From positions 1-42,668 of the forward strand of contig CAJCHO010000004.1 of the NCBI GenBank assembly GCA_903970145.1: DNA of 42,668 nt. Direction: 5' to 3'. Source of the DNA: Mycobacteriaceae bacterium (lineage in GTDB: Bacteria > Pseudomonadota > Gammaproteobacteria > Burkholderiales > Burkholderiaceae_D). The notes beneath the pieces are model-generated. The model was not told where the DNA came from. It did no database searches and saw only the letters and a program-made list of their open reading frames with translations. The translations under genes and the position numbers were made by a program. Positions 17,174 to 26,343 of the stretch are shown one piece after another. How positions within the stretch are numbered: position 1 is the stretch's first letter; each line of letters opens with the position of its first letter.

Positions 17174-18246
17174 TTGATCGCTCTTTCCTGCAGCCTGGTT
17201 ACGCTGCTCTCGTCATCTTCATCGGCAAAGCGTGGCAGCTTGCCGCGATCGACGAGCTGCACCGGCAGCTCACCCGCGGCAAGGTGGCGCGTGACCTGCA
17301 TCTTGACGCCGCGCTGGGCGAGCGTCGCCAGAAGTTTCGGGAATTCCGCGCACCAGCGGTCTTCGGCCAGATGATCGAGCACGCTGCGCTCCGCGTTGGC
17401 GCCATCGACCGCGCGCACAACATTGAAGTTGGCGGCGCTTCCCTTCGCGTCGATACGCAGTCTCACCATATAGTCGCCCCAGCCCGCCCCTCGAAAATGC
17501 ACCACCCCACCTTCGACAAAAAGAGTCTGGCTGATGGGCTCGACCTCGTAGCCAAGATCCTTCAGAGACTGATCAAGCACAGTCGCGGTGGCTTTCCTGA
17601 CTTCGTCTGCGACCGTCTCATCGATGTGCATCTGGATGCGCCGGCGCAATTCGCTTGCCAGCAGATCGCGCCGCTCGCCCGGGAGGCTGCTATCGAGTTC
17701 CTTGGCAAGGCTGGCGATGTCAGCCGGGATCTCACCCAGATGGCTGATGCGTGCAACGAGGCGCTCACCGAGCGTCTGGCTTCTCGCCTCCTGCGTGAGG
17801 CTCTCGGGCAGCTGGTCGACTTCCTCCTCATCCACCTGAGCTTGCTTGCGGCGCGCAACTTCGCCAAGCAAAAGCGCCTCAAGATCGCGCACCAGGGATT
17901 CGAGTCCACTTATATAGGCAAGTTTCAGTGCCGGATCGTCGGAGTGCGGTCGATCCAGTCGCGTTGCCCGCACCGGATCGGCCAGGCCCAGGCCATTAGC
18001 GAGCTCGAGGAGTTCAGCAAAACGCGCCTCGGCGGCGGCGACTGCGGCATCGCGCGCCACGATGGCCTCATGGCCGGCCGCGATCTGGCGACTCGTGTTG
18101 CTCTGGTGGGCGATTTCGCTCGCTGCCGCATAGTCGGAGGCGCGCGCGTGGCTCTCGGCTACTGCCTGCCCCGCGCGGATCGCCGCAGCGGCGAGGAGAA
18201 CCGTAAATGGGTCAAGCCCAAAGATCGCTACCTTGGGTCCGCTCAT
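17170..18246 (-). CDS. Uncharacterised helical/coiled-coil protein, first gene of the AAA+ cluster
   Basis: I do not recognise this 358-residue protein. The first 30 residues include a hydrophobic stretch (VAIFGLDPFTVLLAAAAIRAG) that could contact a membrane but lacks a clear cleavage site. Residues 35-260 are rich in Ala, Glu, Arg and Leu, with heptad-like spacing consistent with long helices or coiled coil. The C-terminal 120 residues look like an alpha/beta domain, with GYEVEPISQTLFVEGGVVHF and GDYMVRLRID. Its stop overlaps the AAA+ start by four bases. A helical, possibly oligomeric protein encoded first in a cluster with a Clp-like remodeller could be that ATPase's adaptor or substrate, but this is conjecture. 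The ribosome site before the ATG is weak. Confidence 0.75.
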   Translation of the reverse strand: MSGPKVAIFGLDPFTVLLAAAAIRAGQAVAESHARASDYAAASEIAHQSNTSRQIAAGHEAIVARDAAVAAAEARFAELLELANGLGLADPVRATRLDRPHSDDPALKLAYISGLESLVRDLEALLLGEVARRKQAQVDEEEVDQLPESLTQEARSQTLGERLVARISHLGEIPADIASLAKELDSSLPGERRDLLASELRRRIQMHIDETVADEVRKATATVLDQSLKDLGYEVEPISQTLFVEGGVVHFRGAGWGDYMVRLRIDAKGSAANFNVVRAVDGANAERSVLDHLAEDRWCAEFPKLLATLAQRGVKMQVTRHLAAGELPVQLVDRGKLPRFADEDDESSVTRLQERAIK

Positions 18247-18548
18247 TGGATAGGTTCACCCTGGTATTGCTGCATCGCGCCCATTTCTGTGAGTCCGGCA
18301 TGCGCCAGCAAGCCCGCCATCCGGCTTTGGCTGGATTATGCCTACAGATCGCCATGCCGTGGCGGGCCATGCGCGATCGGGGCCCTCAGGCTGGTGCGGC
18401 AAAGGTGAGTCCCGCCGGCACCTCGCTTGACCATCCCATCACGCGCCGCACCGATGCAAAGATACGGGCTTGTCCAAAGTGCGCCGATGGTAGAGATTAT
18501 GGGCTTGGCAGATCGCCGTCGAGTGATCGCGAATCGAGGAGCAAAAAA
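18247..18548. other. Divergent promoter region between AAA+ cluster and acyl-CoA synthetase
   Basis: This 302-base gap separates two divergent transcription units and shows no supported gene. An open frame continues upstream from the synthetase through this region, but it lacks family similarity. A GAGGA ribosome site at 18536-18540 supports the synthetase start at 18549. Promoters for both directions should lie here; I cannot assign the boxes reliably. Confidence 0.5.
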
Positions 18549-20114
18549 ATGAGCAGCTTGCATTCGGGCGGAGCGCTGGGTTCGCTCTTTCTTAACGCAT
18601 TCGCGCGCTTTGGTGAGCGCGACGCACTGGGCGACGATGTAAAACGCTGGACCTATAGCCAACTCGCGGATCGGGTGGCGCGCTTAACGACCCTGTTTCG
18701 CTCTCTGGGCTTGAAAAAGGGCAATGCCGTCTCGGTGCTGTCGGGCAATCGGGTCGAGTCGTGGGCGGTGATCGCCACGGCGGCGATCATGGGCATGCGT
18801 TACACCCCGCTGCACCCCCTCGCTGCAGAGGACGATCACGCCTTCATCATGGAAGACGCCGAGATCGACGCGCTGATAGTCGAGAGCGGCAAATTTGCCG
18901 CGCGGGGACTCGCGATCCGTGCCCGTGTACCGGGCTTAAGACATCTGCTCTCCTTCGGGCCGATCGAGGGTGCGCGCGACATTCTCGCCGAGTGGGATGA
19001 GCACACCCCGGCTGATCTCGTCGATGACAGCGAATCGGACGCGATTGCCTGGCTTGCCTACACCGGCGGCACGACCGGCCGCTCCAAGGGCGTGATGCTG
19101 CCGCACCGCTCGATTGTCGCCATGTCGACCCTGCTTTTCTCGGAGTGGGAGTGGCCGTCCGAGATCCGCTATCTGGCATCAACGCCGATCAGTCACGCGG
19201 CCGGCGTGAATCTGTTTCCCCTGATGATGCGCGGTGGCTATGCGCGCCTGCTCAACGGTTTTGACGCCAATGCCTGGTGCCGTGCGGTCGAAGCGGAAAA
19301 GCTCACCATGACGCTGCTCGTGCCAACCATCATCTACGGCCTGATTGACGCTGCCGCCATCCGCGAAAAATATGATCTCTCCTCGATGCAGATGATCATC
19401 TATGGCGCAGCACCGATGTCGCCGGACCGGCTCATGGAGGGCATGAAGATCTTTGGCCAGGTTTTCGTGCAGCTCTATGGCCAGACCGAATGTCCGCAGA
19501 TCATCACCGCCTTGCGCAAAGTCGATCACGACCCGGCCTATCCGAAGCGCCTTGGCTCCTGCGGTCGACCGACCGCGACGGTCGACGTGCGGCTCTTTGA
19601 CGCCGAGATGAAGGAAGTAGGCGCCAACGAGCCCGGCGAGATCTGCGTGCGCGCGATCCATGTCATGAACGGTTACTGGAAGCGACCCGATGCGACCGAG
19701 GAGGCCTTTCGCGGTGGCTGGCTGCACACCGGCGACGTCGCCGTGCGCGACGAAGAGGGCTACTTCTATATCGTCGATCGGACCAAGGACATGATCATTT
19801 CGGGCGGCTTTAACATCTATCCGCGCGAGGTCGAAGACGCCCTGATGGCACACGAGGCCGTCGCTTCGGCGGCAGTGATCGGCATCCCGGACGACAAGTG
19901 GGGAGAGGCGGTGAAGGCCTTTGTTGTTCTGAAGCCAGGCGCCAGCGTGGAGGTGCGCGAGTTACAGGAGCATGTCAAACACAGGCGCGGCGCACCCTGG
20001 TCGCCCAAATCCATCGATTTCCTCGATGCGATACCGGTTACGGGGCTTGGCAAGCTCGATCGCAAGCTGTTGCGCGCGCCCTACTGGCAGGGACGCACAC
20101 GCGCAGTCGCCTAG
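18549..20114 (+). CDS. Acyl-CoA synthetase (AMP-forming), ANL superfamily
   Basis: The ATG at 18549 follows GAGGA by eight bases and gives 521 residues, the usual size. The adenylation P-loop is AYTGGTTGRSKGVMLPH, and YGQTE is the A5 motif. GWLHTGDVAVRDEEGYFYI, DRTKDMIISGGFNIYP and the catalytic lysine in GLGKLDRKLL follow in the right order. The enzyme activates a carboxylic acid to an acyl-adenylate and then to a CoA thioester in the cytoplasm. Sequence style suggests the fatty-acid or aromatic-acid group, but the acid is not identifiable. A PaaI-type thioesterase gene lies two genes downstream on the same strand; whether they work together is uncertain. Confidence 0.92.
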   Translation: MSSLHSGGALGSLFLNAFARFGERDALGDDVKRWTYSQLADRVARLTTLFRSLGLKKGNAVSVLSGNRVESWAVIATAAIMGMRYTPLHPLAAEDDHAFIMEDAEIDALIVESGKFAARGLAIRARVPGLRHLLSFGPIEGARDILAEWDEHTPADLVDDSESDAIAWLAYTGGTTGRSKGVMLPHRSIVAMSTLLFSEWEWPSEIRYLASTPISHAAGVNLFPLMMRGGYARLLNGFDANAWCRAVEAEKLTMTLLVPTIIYGLIDAAAIREKYDLSSMQMIIYGAAPMSPDRLMEGMKIFGQVFVQLYGQTECPQIITALRKVDHDPAYPKRLGSCGRPTATVDVRLFDAEMKEVGANEPGEICVRAIHVMNGYWKRPDATEEAFRGGWLHTGDVAVRDEEGYFYIVDRTKDMIISGGFNIYPREVEDALMAHEAVASAAVIGIPDDKWGEAVKAFVVLKPGASVEVRELQEHVKHRRGAPWSPKSIDFLDAIPVTGLGKLDRKLLRAPYWQGRTRAVA

Positions 20115-20139
20115 TTCGATAGATAATGGCGCGCGGGGC

Positions 20140-20192
20140 GGCTGCCGACTAAGGCACTCCCCCGGGCCGCGCCCGGAATTGGCGCGGCAGCC
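20140..20192 (+). promoter_or_regulatory. Mutually exclusive hairpins between synthetase and DUF885 genes
   Basis: GCCGCGCC (20166-20173) pairs with GGCGCGGC (20181-20188). GGCTGCCG (20140-20147) pairs with CGGCAGCC (20185-20192). The 3' arms share four bases, so only one stem can form fully. This may be an ordinary terminator of the synthetase gene or an attenuator-like element 34 bases before the next start; there is no T-run. Confidence 0.35.
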
Positions 20193-20225
20193 AAGCACCG
20201 ATCAGCGCACAGGAATTTGCCAATC

Positions 20226-22019
20226 ATGAGAATCCCTACAGGCTGGACGATCGCCATCAGCGCGACGCTCCTACTACCCGCGCTCGCCTGCGCGGCTCCC
20301 AACGCACATGACAAGCTGACACGGCTTGCGGAGCAGATGACCTACGAGCTCGTTGCGCTCGATCCCATAGAAGGCACTTACCTGGGTCTGAGCGAGCACG
20401 ACGGCGATCTGGTGGATCCCACCGAAAAACTGCGCGCCCAGCGCATCAGTCTGCTCAAAGGCTGGAATCGCGAGCTCGAGGCCATCGAGCAGATCGAGGC
20501 CGCACAGTTCTCGCTCACCGATCGCGATGACGCACGCCTGTTACGTGCCCGGCTTTCCGAAGAACTCAATGAACTCCTGGTGCACCAGTGGGATCGCAAG
20601 AGCTATACCGGTCCTGCCGAGCACCTGATCGACGCCATCTTCGAGCAGTTCCTGCACTTGCCGATCGCAGGCCAGGAAGGTGCGAGCGCTGCGGACGTGC
20701 AAAAGGCATGGGATGACATCGTCTCGCGGCTATCGAAGGGTTCTGCATATATCGAGGCGGGCCAGAAGCTCGTCACGCATCCGGGCCACCTCTATGGCAT
20801 CGTTGGCAGCGAGGAACTCGAGGGAGTTCCCGACTTCCTCAATGGCGCCTTGACCGACGCCGCCAAAGCGCAGTTGTCGTGGCGTCCCGACGCGCTCGCA
20901 CGCTTTGTGGCCGGCCGTGACGCGTTGCTGGCGACGATCGCACAGACCAAGCTCTACGTCGATGCGCATGTCGCGCACTGGCCCGAAAACTATGCAATGG
21001 GCAAGAAGGCCTACAACCTGATGCTGCGCGATGAGCAGCTTTTGCCCTATGACGACATCGATGTCGAGCGCATGGCGCGCGACGAGTTGGCGCACGGCTG
21101 GGCCGAAGAAGTCTGGCTGATGTCCGCATCGAGCCACGCCGGCACACCCTTTGGGCCCGCAACCGGCGGTGGCATGGCTCCGGGCGGTGCGCTCCTGATC
21201 GATTACTACCAGGCGCGCATTGCCGACCTGAAGAAATTCGTCGCCGACCACGACCTCATCACCCTCCCGGATTGGCTTGGCAGGATGGACGTCGTCGAGA
21301 CCCCCGCCTTCCTGCAGCCAGTGTCGCCGGGCGCGTCGATGCACTCGCCGCGCCTGTTCTCCAAATCGACCACCGGCTACTATTTCATCACGCCGCCCAA
21401 GTCCCTCGCCGAGGCGGCCAAGTCGCTCGATATGAACCAGGACTTCGATCGCGACCGAATTCTTTCCACGGCGGCTCACGAGGCCATGCCCGGCCACTTC
21501 CTGCAGCTCTCGATTGCCAAGCGCCATCCCGATTTCATTCGCAAGATCTCGGATAGCGGCGTGTTCGCCGAGGGCTGGGCCTTTTATGGCGAAGAGATGT
21601 TCGTGCGTCTCGGTCTGTATGGCGATGACCTCGACGCACGTCTGTTCACCGCTCGCTGGGAGCGCGTGCGCGGCGCGCGCGCCGTGGTGGATCCCAAGCT
21701 CGCCTCGGGAGAATGGACGGTCGCGCAGGCGGTCGAGTTCTTTGAGGCTCAGTCGGGCTTCTCGCACAAGCAGGCCCAGGCTGCGGTGCACGGTATCGCA
21801 CTTCGACCCGGCTACGTGATCTCCTATACCGTAGGTCGCCTGCAAATGGAGAGCCTGCTCGCCGAATATCAGCAGCGCATGGGTTCGCGCGCTTCGCTGC
21901 ACGATTTCCACGATCGACTCCTGTCCTATGGGTCGGTGCCCTTTGCCATCGTCGGACCGGAACTATTGGCCGATCTCGACAAACCGGCGGCGAGCGTACG
22001 CGCTGCGGCCAACTACTAG
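20226..22019 (+). CDS. Exported DUF885 family protein, putative metallopeptidase
   Basis: The ATG at 20226 lies 11 bases after AGGA and begins a signal peptide (MRIPTGWTIAISATLLLPAL, then ACA); a TTG nine bases upstream is too close to that site. The 597-residue product has the full DUF885 domain. Its hallmark is AAHEAMPGHFLQL, a zinc-binding-like HExxxGH motif, followed about 35 residues later by FAEGWAFYGEEM with a candidate third ligand. The family is widely annotated as a putative metallopeptidase, with little biochemical work behind the name. It is probably periplasmic. The thioesterase gene follows 46 bases later on the same strand and may be co-transcribed. Confidence 0.9.
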   Translation: MRIPTGWTIAISATLLLPALACAAPNAHDKLTRLAEQMTYELVALDPIEGTYLGLSEHDGDLVDPTEKLRAQRISLLKGWNRELEAIEQIEAAQFSLTDRDDARLLRARLSEELNELLVHQWDRKSYTGPAEHLIDAIFEQFLHLPIAGQEGASAADVQKAWDDIVSRLSKGSAYIEAGQKLVTHPGHLYGIVGSEELEGVPDFLNGALTDAAKAQLSWRPDALARFVAGRDALLATIAQTKLYVDAHVAHWPENYAMGKKAYNLMLRDEQLLPYDDIDVERMARDELAHGWAEEVWLMSASSHAGTPFGPATGGGMAPGGALLIDYYQARIADLKKFVADHDLITLPDWLGRMDVVETPAFLQPVSPGASMHSPRLFSKSTTGYYFITPPKSLAEAAKSLDMNQDFDRDRILSTAAHEAMPGHFLQLSIAKRHPDFIRKISDSGVFAEGWAFYGEEMFVRLGLYGDDLDARLFTARWERVRGARAVVDPKLASGEWTVAQAVEFFEAQSGFSHKQAQAAVHGIALRPGYVISYTVGRLQMESLLAEYQQRMGSRASLHDFHDRLLSYGSVPFAIVGPELLADLDKPAASVRAAANY

Positions 22020-22065
22020 GACGGATCGCGGCGCGCACTGCGGATCGTAGCTACGAGGAGGCATC

Positions 22066-22494
22066 ATGACCGAGGCAGCCGGAGCGCTTGCGCGCATCAG
22101 ATCGATCAATGCCACCTCGGCTTTCAACACCTGGCTCGGCATCGAGGTGCTCGCTGCCGCAGACGGAATCGCCGAAATCGCGATTCCCTGGGACGACAAG
22201 CTCGGCCAGTACGCGGGCTTTTTACACGCCGGAATTATCGGCGGCCTGATCGATACGGCGTGCGGTTTTGCTGCGGCCTCGGTGGTCGGCCGGGTGCTCG
22301 CCTCGCACTATTCGGTCAATTGCCTGTCGCCGGCGGTCGGGGTGCGTTTCATCGCGACCGGCAAGGTCATCAAAGCCGGCAAGCGCCAGATCTTTAGCTC
22401 AGGAGAACTCTGGGCGGAGGATGCGGCCGGCAAGCGCAAGCTGGTTGCGACCGGCGAAGTGCTGCTTCTGACCGTTGTCAGTGAGGCGGGCTAG
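22066..22494 (+). CDS. PaaI-family hotdog-fold acyl-CoA thioesterase
   Basis: This 142-residue cytoplasmic protein starts shortly after a strong GAGGAGG ribosome site. It has the hotdog pattern of PaaI-type thioesterases: the hydrophobic core AGFLHAGIIGGLIDTACGFAA, with the central helix and catalytic-region Asp, then paired strands ending in GEVLLLTVV. Such enzymes cleave acyl- or phenylacetyl-CoA esters, often as housekeeping thioesterases. Its last four bases overlap the end of the convergent NiCoT gene. The substrate is not evident; the acyl-CoA synthetase upstream suggests acyl-CoA metabolism but does not prove a pathway. Confidence 0.88.
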   Translation: MTEAAGALARIRSINATSAFNTWLGIEVLAAADGIAEIAIPWDDKLGQYAGFLHAGIIGGLIDTACGFAAASVVGRVLASHYSVNCLSPAVGVRFIATGKVIKAGKRQIFSSGELWAEDAAGKRKLVATGEVLLLTVVSEAG

Positions 22495-23555
22495 TCGGAT
22501 ATGCCCGGCAGCGACTGACCCGGTGCCAAAGGGCGGCGCATTCTCCAGAGGCCATAGGACAGGCCCCAGGCGAATAGAAAGCCGCCGACAATCCAGAAGC
22601 CGAGATTGCCTAGATCGACTTCGCTGATCCGATGAGCCGCCGGGCCGTCTAGCCCGAGTACCCGAATCAGTACCTGCAGCAATTCGATCGTGCCAATGCC
22701 AAGTGCCACGGCAACCGACAAGCCGGTCGTCGTCAGATTGTAGGCGAGCTTACGCAGCGGATTCTCAAGGGCCCAGTGATAGGCCTTGCACATCAGGACG
22801 CCGTCGCTGGTATCCATCAGGCACATCCCGGCGGCGAACAAGATGGGCAGAGCCAGCACCGCGACGATCGGCAGGTTGCCGGCGGCAGCGCCCGCAGTCA
22901 TCGCCAGAAGCGCCACTTCCGATGCCGTATCAAATCCGAGCCCGAACAAGAGGCCGAGGGGATACATCTGCCAGCTCGCCTTGATCAGTCTTTGGATGCG
23001 ACCACCGAACACGCGGTTGAGGAGCCCGCGTTGCGCCAGCAGCCTTTGCAGATGGGCATGACCGTGGGCCCTGCGCCGTGACGCGCGAAAGATCCGCAGA
23101 ATATCCAGGATTACGAGCAGGTTCAGGATACCGATGAGCCAGAGAAACGCGCCCGAGACCGCGGCGCCGAGCACTGCGCCGACTTCCTCCAAAGCCGGCA
23201 GCTGGCGCTTGACCCAGCTCGCAGCAAGAGCCAGTGCCAGGGCCAGTACGAAGACGACGGTCGAATGTCCGAGCGAGAAGAAAAAGCCCGCGCCGAGCGG
23301 CCTCTGCCCACGCTGGATCAGATAGCGAACGGTATCGTCGATGGCCGCAATGTGGTCCGCGTCAAAGGCGTGTCGCAGGCCAAATAGATAGGCAGCCAGA
23401 CCCAGCCCCGTCAGTGCCGCATAGCGCTCGCTGTAGTAGGCGAGCGCGCCAAAGCCAAGCACATGCAGCACAACGATAAAACTGTAGTAGAGCGCGAGTC
23501 GCCGCCATTGTGCGAGTGTCAAGCGTGCGGGATCAAGCTCGCCGTGCGCCTTCAT
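22491..23555 (-). CDS. NiCoT-family nickel/cobalt permease (HoxN/NixA type)
   Basis: This 354-residue inner-membrane protein has about eight membrane helices. The family signature HX4DH is present as His62, Asp67 and His68 in GLRHAFDADHIAAIDDT, and the second signature is LFGLGFDTASEVALL. These residues bind and select Ni(II) or Co(II). An AGG lies about seven bases before the ATG. It stands alone on the minus strand and converges on the thioesterase gene. No nickel enzyme, such as hydrogenase or urease, is in the window, so Ni versus Co cannot be chosen from context. Metal supply could serve an enzyme elsewhere in the genome. Confidence 0.93.
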   Translation of the reverse strand: MKAHGELDPARLTLAQWRRLALYYSFIVVLHVLGFGALAYYSERYAALTGLGLAAYLFGLRHAFDADHIAAIDDTVRYLIQRGQRPLGAGFFFSLGHSTVVFVLALALALAASWVKRQLPALEEVGAVLGAAVSGAFLWLIGILNLLVILDILRIFRASRRRAHGHAHLQRLLAQRGLLNRVFGGRIQRLIKASWQMYPLGLLFGLGFDTASEVALLAMTAGAAAGNLPIVAVLALPILFAAGMCLMDTSDGVLMCKAYHWALENPLRKLAYNLTTTGLSVAVALGIGTIELLQVLIRVLGLDGPAAHRISEVDLGNLGFWIVGGFLFAWGLSYGLWRMRRPLAPGQSLPGISD

Positions 23556-23637
23556 CGTGAACCTGTCGGGATTGGTGATCGGCTAGGCTTAGCCCACTGC
23601 CTGCGACAGTATCACGAGCCCATCGGGGGTGCCAAGC

Positions 23638-23671
23638 ATGAGCGCGCCGGGCATAGGCCCGGCGCGCTCAT
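23638..23671. terminator. 15-bp perfect hairpin, probable terminator of the M1 peptidase gene
   Basis: ATGAGCGCGCCGGGC (23638-23652) and GCCCGGCGCGCTCAT (23657-23671) are perfect complements around the four-base loop ATAG. The hairpin lies 21 bases past the stop of the minus-strand aminopeptidase gene and in front of the NiCoT gene. The T-run is weak, but stem length and position favour a terminator. Confidence 0.7.
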
Positions 23672-23691
23672 TTGCCTCTACGGGCACTAGC

Positions 23692-26343
23692 TTAGTGCTG
23701 CGACTGCCCCGCAATGAAACGATCGGCCTGGGTATCGAGCGCCGTCTTCTCGGCCACCTTAAAGCGTGCCGTCTCGACGCCGCGGGCGACGAGAGGTGCC
23801 GTCTCTGCTGGCGTATGCGCCTTCAACCAGCTATCGAGTTCATCGGGCGACAAGGTGTTCCAGAAAATCTCCGGAATCCCCGTGGCGAGGATCATCGGAC
23901 CCATCGGCTGGTGAGGCGCGAGCAGCCGGTCGAGGTTCGCGGTCAGAAGCTCCCAGGAAAGCTTGGGATGCGCCTCGCTGATCACGGCGATCAACTGCAG
24001 ACGCAAGTCTTCGGCCTGTTTCGGGATCTCGTCGGACAAGGCAATCTTGCCTGCCTGTTGGGCAAGTCCCTCGTCCGCGACCAGCATCAGCGGGGTGTAA
24101 TAGCGGCGCAACTCGGTTTCGTTCTTGTGCGAGCGCGCTACGGCGTGCAGCTGCTCGAAGGTCGCCGCATCGGCCGATCTCGCAACCACTGACAGGATCA
24201 TGTGCTGATCGTCTGGCTTGATGGCGCTGCGATCCGCGACGAATTGCACAAAACGCTTTTTGGCCTCGGCGATGGTCTCAGGATCGCCCCACGAGCCCAG
24301 ATCCTCGAGCACCGAGCGGCGCAGACGCTGCACGCCAGGTGTCTCATCGGCCCGGGCATCCCAGCCCAGGTGACTGGCAAGGGGCTTTAGGACCGAGCGT
24401 GCGTACACCAGGTAGGCTGCATGTCCCGGGGTGCCGCGCTCGTCATGCTCGATCGTCTCAAGGGCGCCGCTGATCTTCTCCCAGGCGCGCTCATCCAGAT
24501 CGTCGCCCATGCCGGAAGCCAGAGCGAGAAAGCTCGAGAGATCCTGCTTGCCCGACTCAACCAGCGCCCACTGATCATCCAGGAGGGCAATGCGGTCGCC
24601 GTTCTTGAGCGTCCCGAACAGGCGCGTGTTGGTGGCGAGTGTCGCAGCGTCGTAGCCGGCCCGGAAGTAGCCGATGGTGTTGGCGTTCACGCTCAGGGGC
24701 TCATCGCAGCGACCGGCGGGCGCGCTCTGGCCATCCTTCTCAAGCAAGAGGCTTTGCGGCGCGCCATCGGCGCCGCTGCGGATCTGCAAGGGCACCTTCC
24801 AGCGCAGCCCGGCCGCATCCGAACCCGACAGGAGAAAGCGCTGCTGGCTAAGGCTGATCGTGCGCGCGCCATTGGCGTCGCACTGCGCGGTCACCGACAC
24901 CAGCGGAAAGCCCGGTTGCTCAGTCCAGTCGGCGGCAAATGCGCGCACGTCGCGCCCGCTCGCCTGGCTAAGAGCAATCCACAGGTCGGTGCTGGTGGCG
25001 TTGGAGAAGGCGCGCGCCTTCATGTATTTACGGATACCGTCACGAAATACGTCGTCACCGAGATAGGCTTCGAGCATGCGCAGCACCGCTTCGCCCTTGC
25101 TATAGGTGATCGCCGGATCAAAGGCGTTGGTTGCCTCGAGCTCGTTGGTCACGTGCTGCTGGATGGCATGTGAATTCACGCGCGCATCGTTGTCCATGGC
25201 GAATTCCTTGTCGCCATCTTCGTTCTCCCACCAGTTCCAGGAGGGGTTGCGCAAATCGGTTTCCTTGGCAGCCCGCCAGGAGGCAAAGCTCTCGTTCAGC
25301 CAGAGGTTATCCCACCAGCCCATGGTCACGAGATCGCCGTTCCACTGGTGCGCCATCTCGTGCGCCTGGACCGAGTAGACACTCTGGCGCTGGCCGACTG
25401 TGCTCGAGGCATTGAGCAACAGGATCTGGTCGTTATAGGTGATCGCGCCCCAGTTCTCCATCGCTCCGGTGAAGCCACCCGGGACCGCGATGCTGTCGAG
25501 CTTGGGCAGCGGGAAGGGGAAACCGAAGTAGTCGTTGTAGTCCGCGAGAATCTGCTGCGCGTTGCCAAGCGCGTAGGTCCCGTCGTTTTCCTGGCCCTTG
25601 ACGGCCCAGACATTGAATACCGTGCCGCCGCTGGTCGCGCTGATGTGGGCCAAATTGCCCGCCGAAAACTCCACCAGGTAGGACGGCATTTTGGGCGAGA
25701 CTTCGAACGAGGTTGTCGCGAGCGCACCGTGCACCGTGCGCGTGGCAATCGGCATGTTGCTCACCGTTTCCCAGGCAGCCGGCACCGTGGCTGTCAGCTT
25801 GAATTGCGCACGAAACGCCGGTTCGTCCCACGAGGGGAACATGCGCCTGGCGTCGGTGGCTTCGAACTGGGTGGTGAGCATGACTCCGTGCACGCCTGCC
25901 GGGTCGACATACTCCTGGGCAAACAGGCCCACCGCATGGCTCTCGATCTTGCCGGTGTAGCCAAAGGCGAGCGTATGGTGTCCAAGGCTCAAGGGTGCGG
26001 CGAGCGTGATGGTCGTGAGTTGCTGCTTATTGTCGGTTGCAACGTGCTTGACCGGCTTGCCGTCGACCAGAACATGGTCAAGCGCTTCGTTGAGGGTATT
26101 GAACTGGATGATCGACGTCGCCTTGCGCACTTCCAGCGCGATCGACTCGCTGCCATGGATGATGTGCTTTTTTGCGTCCGGTGTGATCGCGACGTCATAG
26201 ACGAGCGGCACGACATCCTTGGGCAAACGCCCCGGAGCGGCGTCAAACGAGAAGGGCTCCTCCTTGATCACGTCGGCATGTGCCAGACCAATTGGCGCGA
26301 ACGCCGCCGCCACCGCAACTCGAATCAGAAACCCTCTGCGCAT
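23692..26343 (-). CDS. Exported M1-family zinc aminopeptidase
   Basis: The ATG at 26343 is eight bases after GGAG and begins a signal peptide (MRRGFLIRVAVAAAFAPIGL, then AHA), giving 883 residues; an open extension of 48 codons upstream lacks family similarity. The M1 exopeptidase motif GAMENWG is present. The zinc site is HEMAHQW with a downstream NESFA glutamate, matching HExxH-x18-E. The N-terminal beta-saddle and C-terminal helical domain of the family are both represented by the length. It removes N-terminal residues from peptides and is probably periplasmic, unlike the cytoplasmic PepN of enterobacteria. It is monocistronic, with a strong hairpin just downstream. Confidence 0.94.
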   Translation of the reverse strand: MRRGFLIRVAVAAAFAPIGLAHADVIKEEPFSFDAAPGRLPKDVVPLVYDVAITPDAKKHIIHGSESIALEVRKATSIIQFNTLNEALDHVLVDGKPVKHVATDNKQQLTTITLAAPLSLGHHTLAFGYTGKIESHAVGLFAQEYVDPAGVHGVMLTTQFEATDARRMFPSWDEPAFRAQFKLTATVPAAWETVSNMPIATRTVHGALATTSFEVSPKMPSYLVEFSAGNLAHISATSGGTVFNVWAVKGQENDGTYALGNAQQILADYNDYFGFPFPLPKLDSIAVPGGFTGAMENWGAITYNDQILLLNASSTVGQRQSVYSVQAHEMAHQWNGDLVTMGWWDNLWLNESFASWRAAKETDLRNPSWNWWENEDGDKEFAMDNDARVNSHAIQQHVTNELEATNAFDPAITYSKGEAVLRMLEAYLGDDVFRDGIRKYMKARAFSNATSTDLWIALSQASGRDVRAFAADWTEQPGFPLVSVTAQCDANGARTISLSQQRFLLSGSDAAGLRWKVPLQIRSGADGAPQSLLLEKDGQSAPAGRCDEPLSVNANTIGYFRAGYDAATLATNTRLFGTLKNGDRIALLDDQWALVESGKQDLSSFLALASGMGDDLDERAWEKISGALETIEHDERGTPGHAAYLVYARSVLKPLASHLGWDARADETPGVQRLRRSVLEDLGSWGDPETIAEAKKRFVQFVADRSAIKPDDQHMILSVVARSADAATFEQLHAVARSHKNETELRRYYTPLMLVADEGLAQQAGKIALSDEIPKQAEDLRLQLIAVISEAHPKLSWELLTANLDRLLAPHQPMGPMILATGIPEIFWNTLSPDELDSWLKAHTPAETAPLVARGVETARFKVAEKTALDTQADRFIAGQSQH

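Noticed and set aside
18207-18548. In-frame extension of the acyl-CoA synthetase upstream of the ATG at 18549
   Set aside because: The extra residues are not like the family, the downstream ATG has a well-spaced GAGGA site, and the shorter product has the normal length.
20730-21911. Long antisense open frame inside the DUF885 gene
   Set aside because: High-GC codon bias makes long mirror frames; the sense frame has a signal peptide and a metal motif, and the antisense product matches nothing I know.
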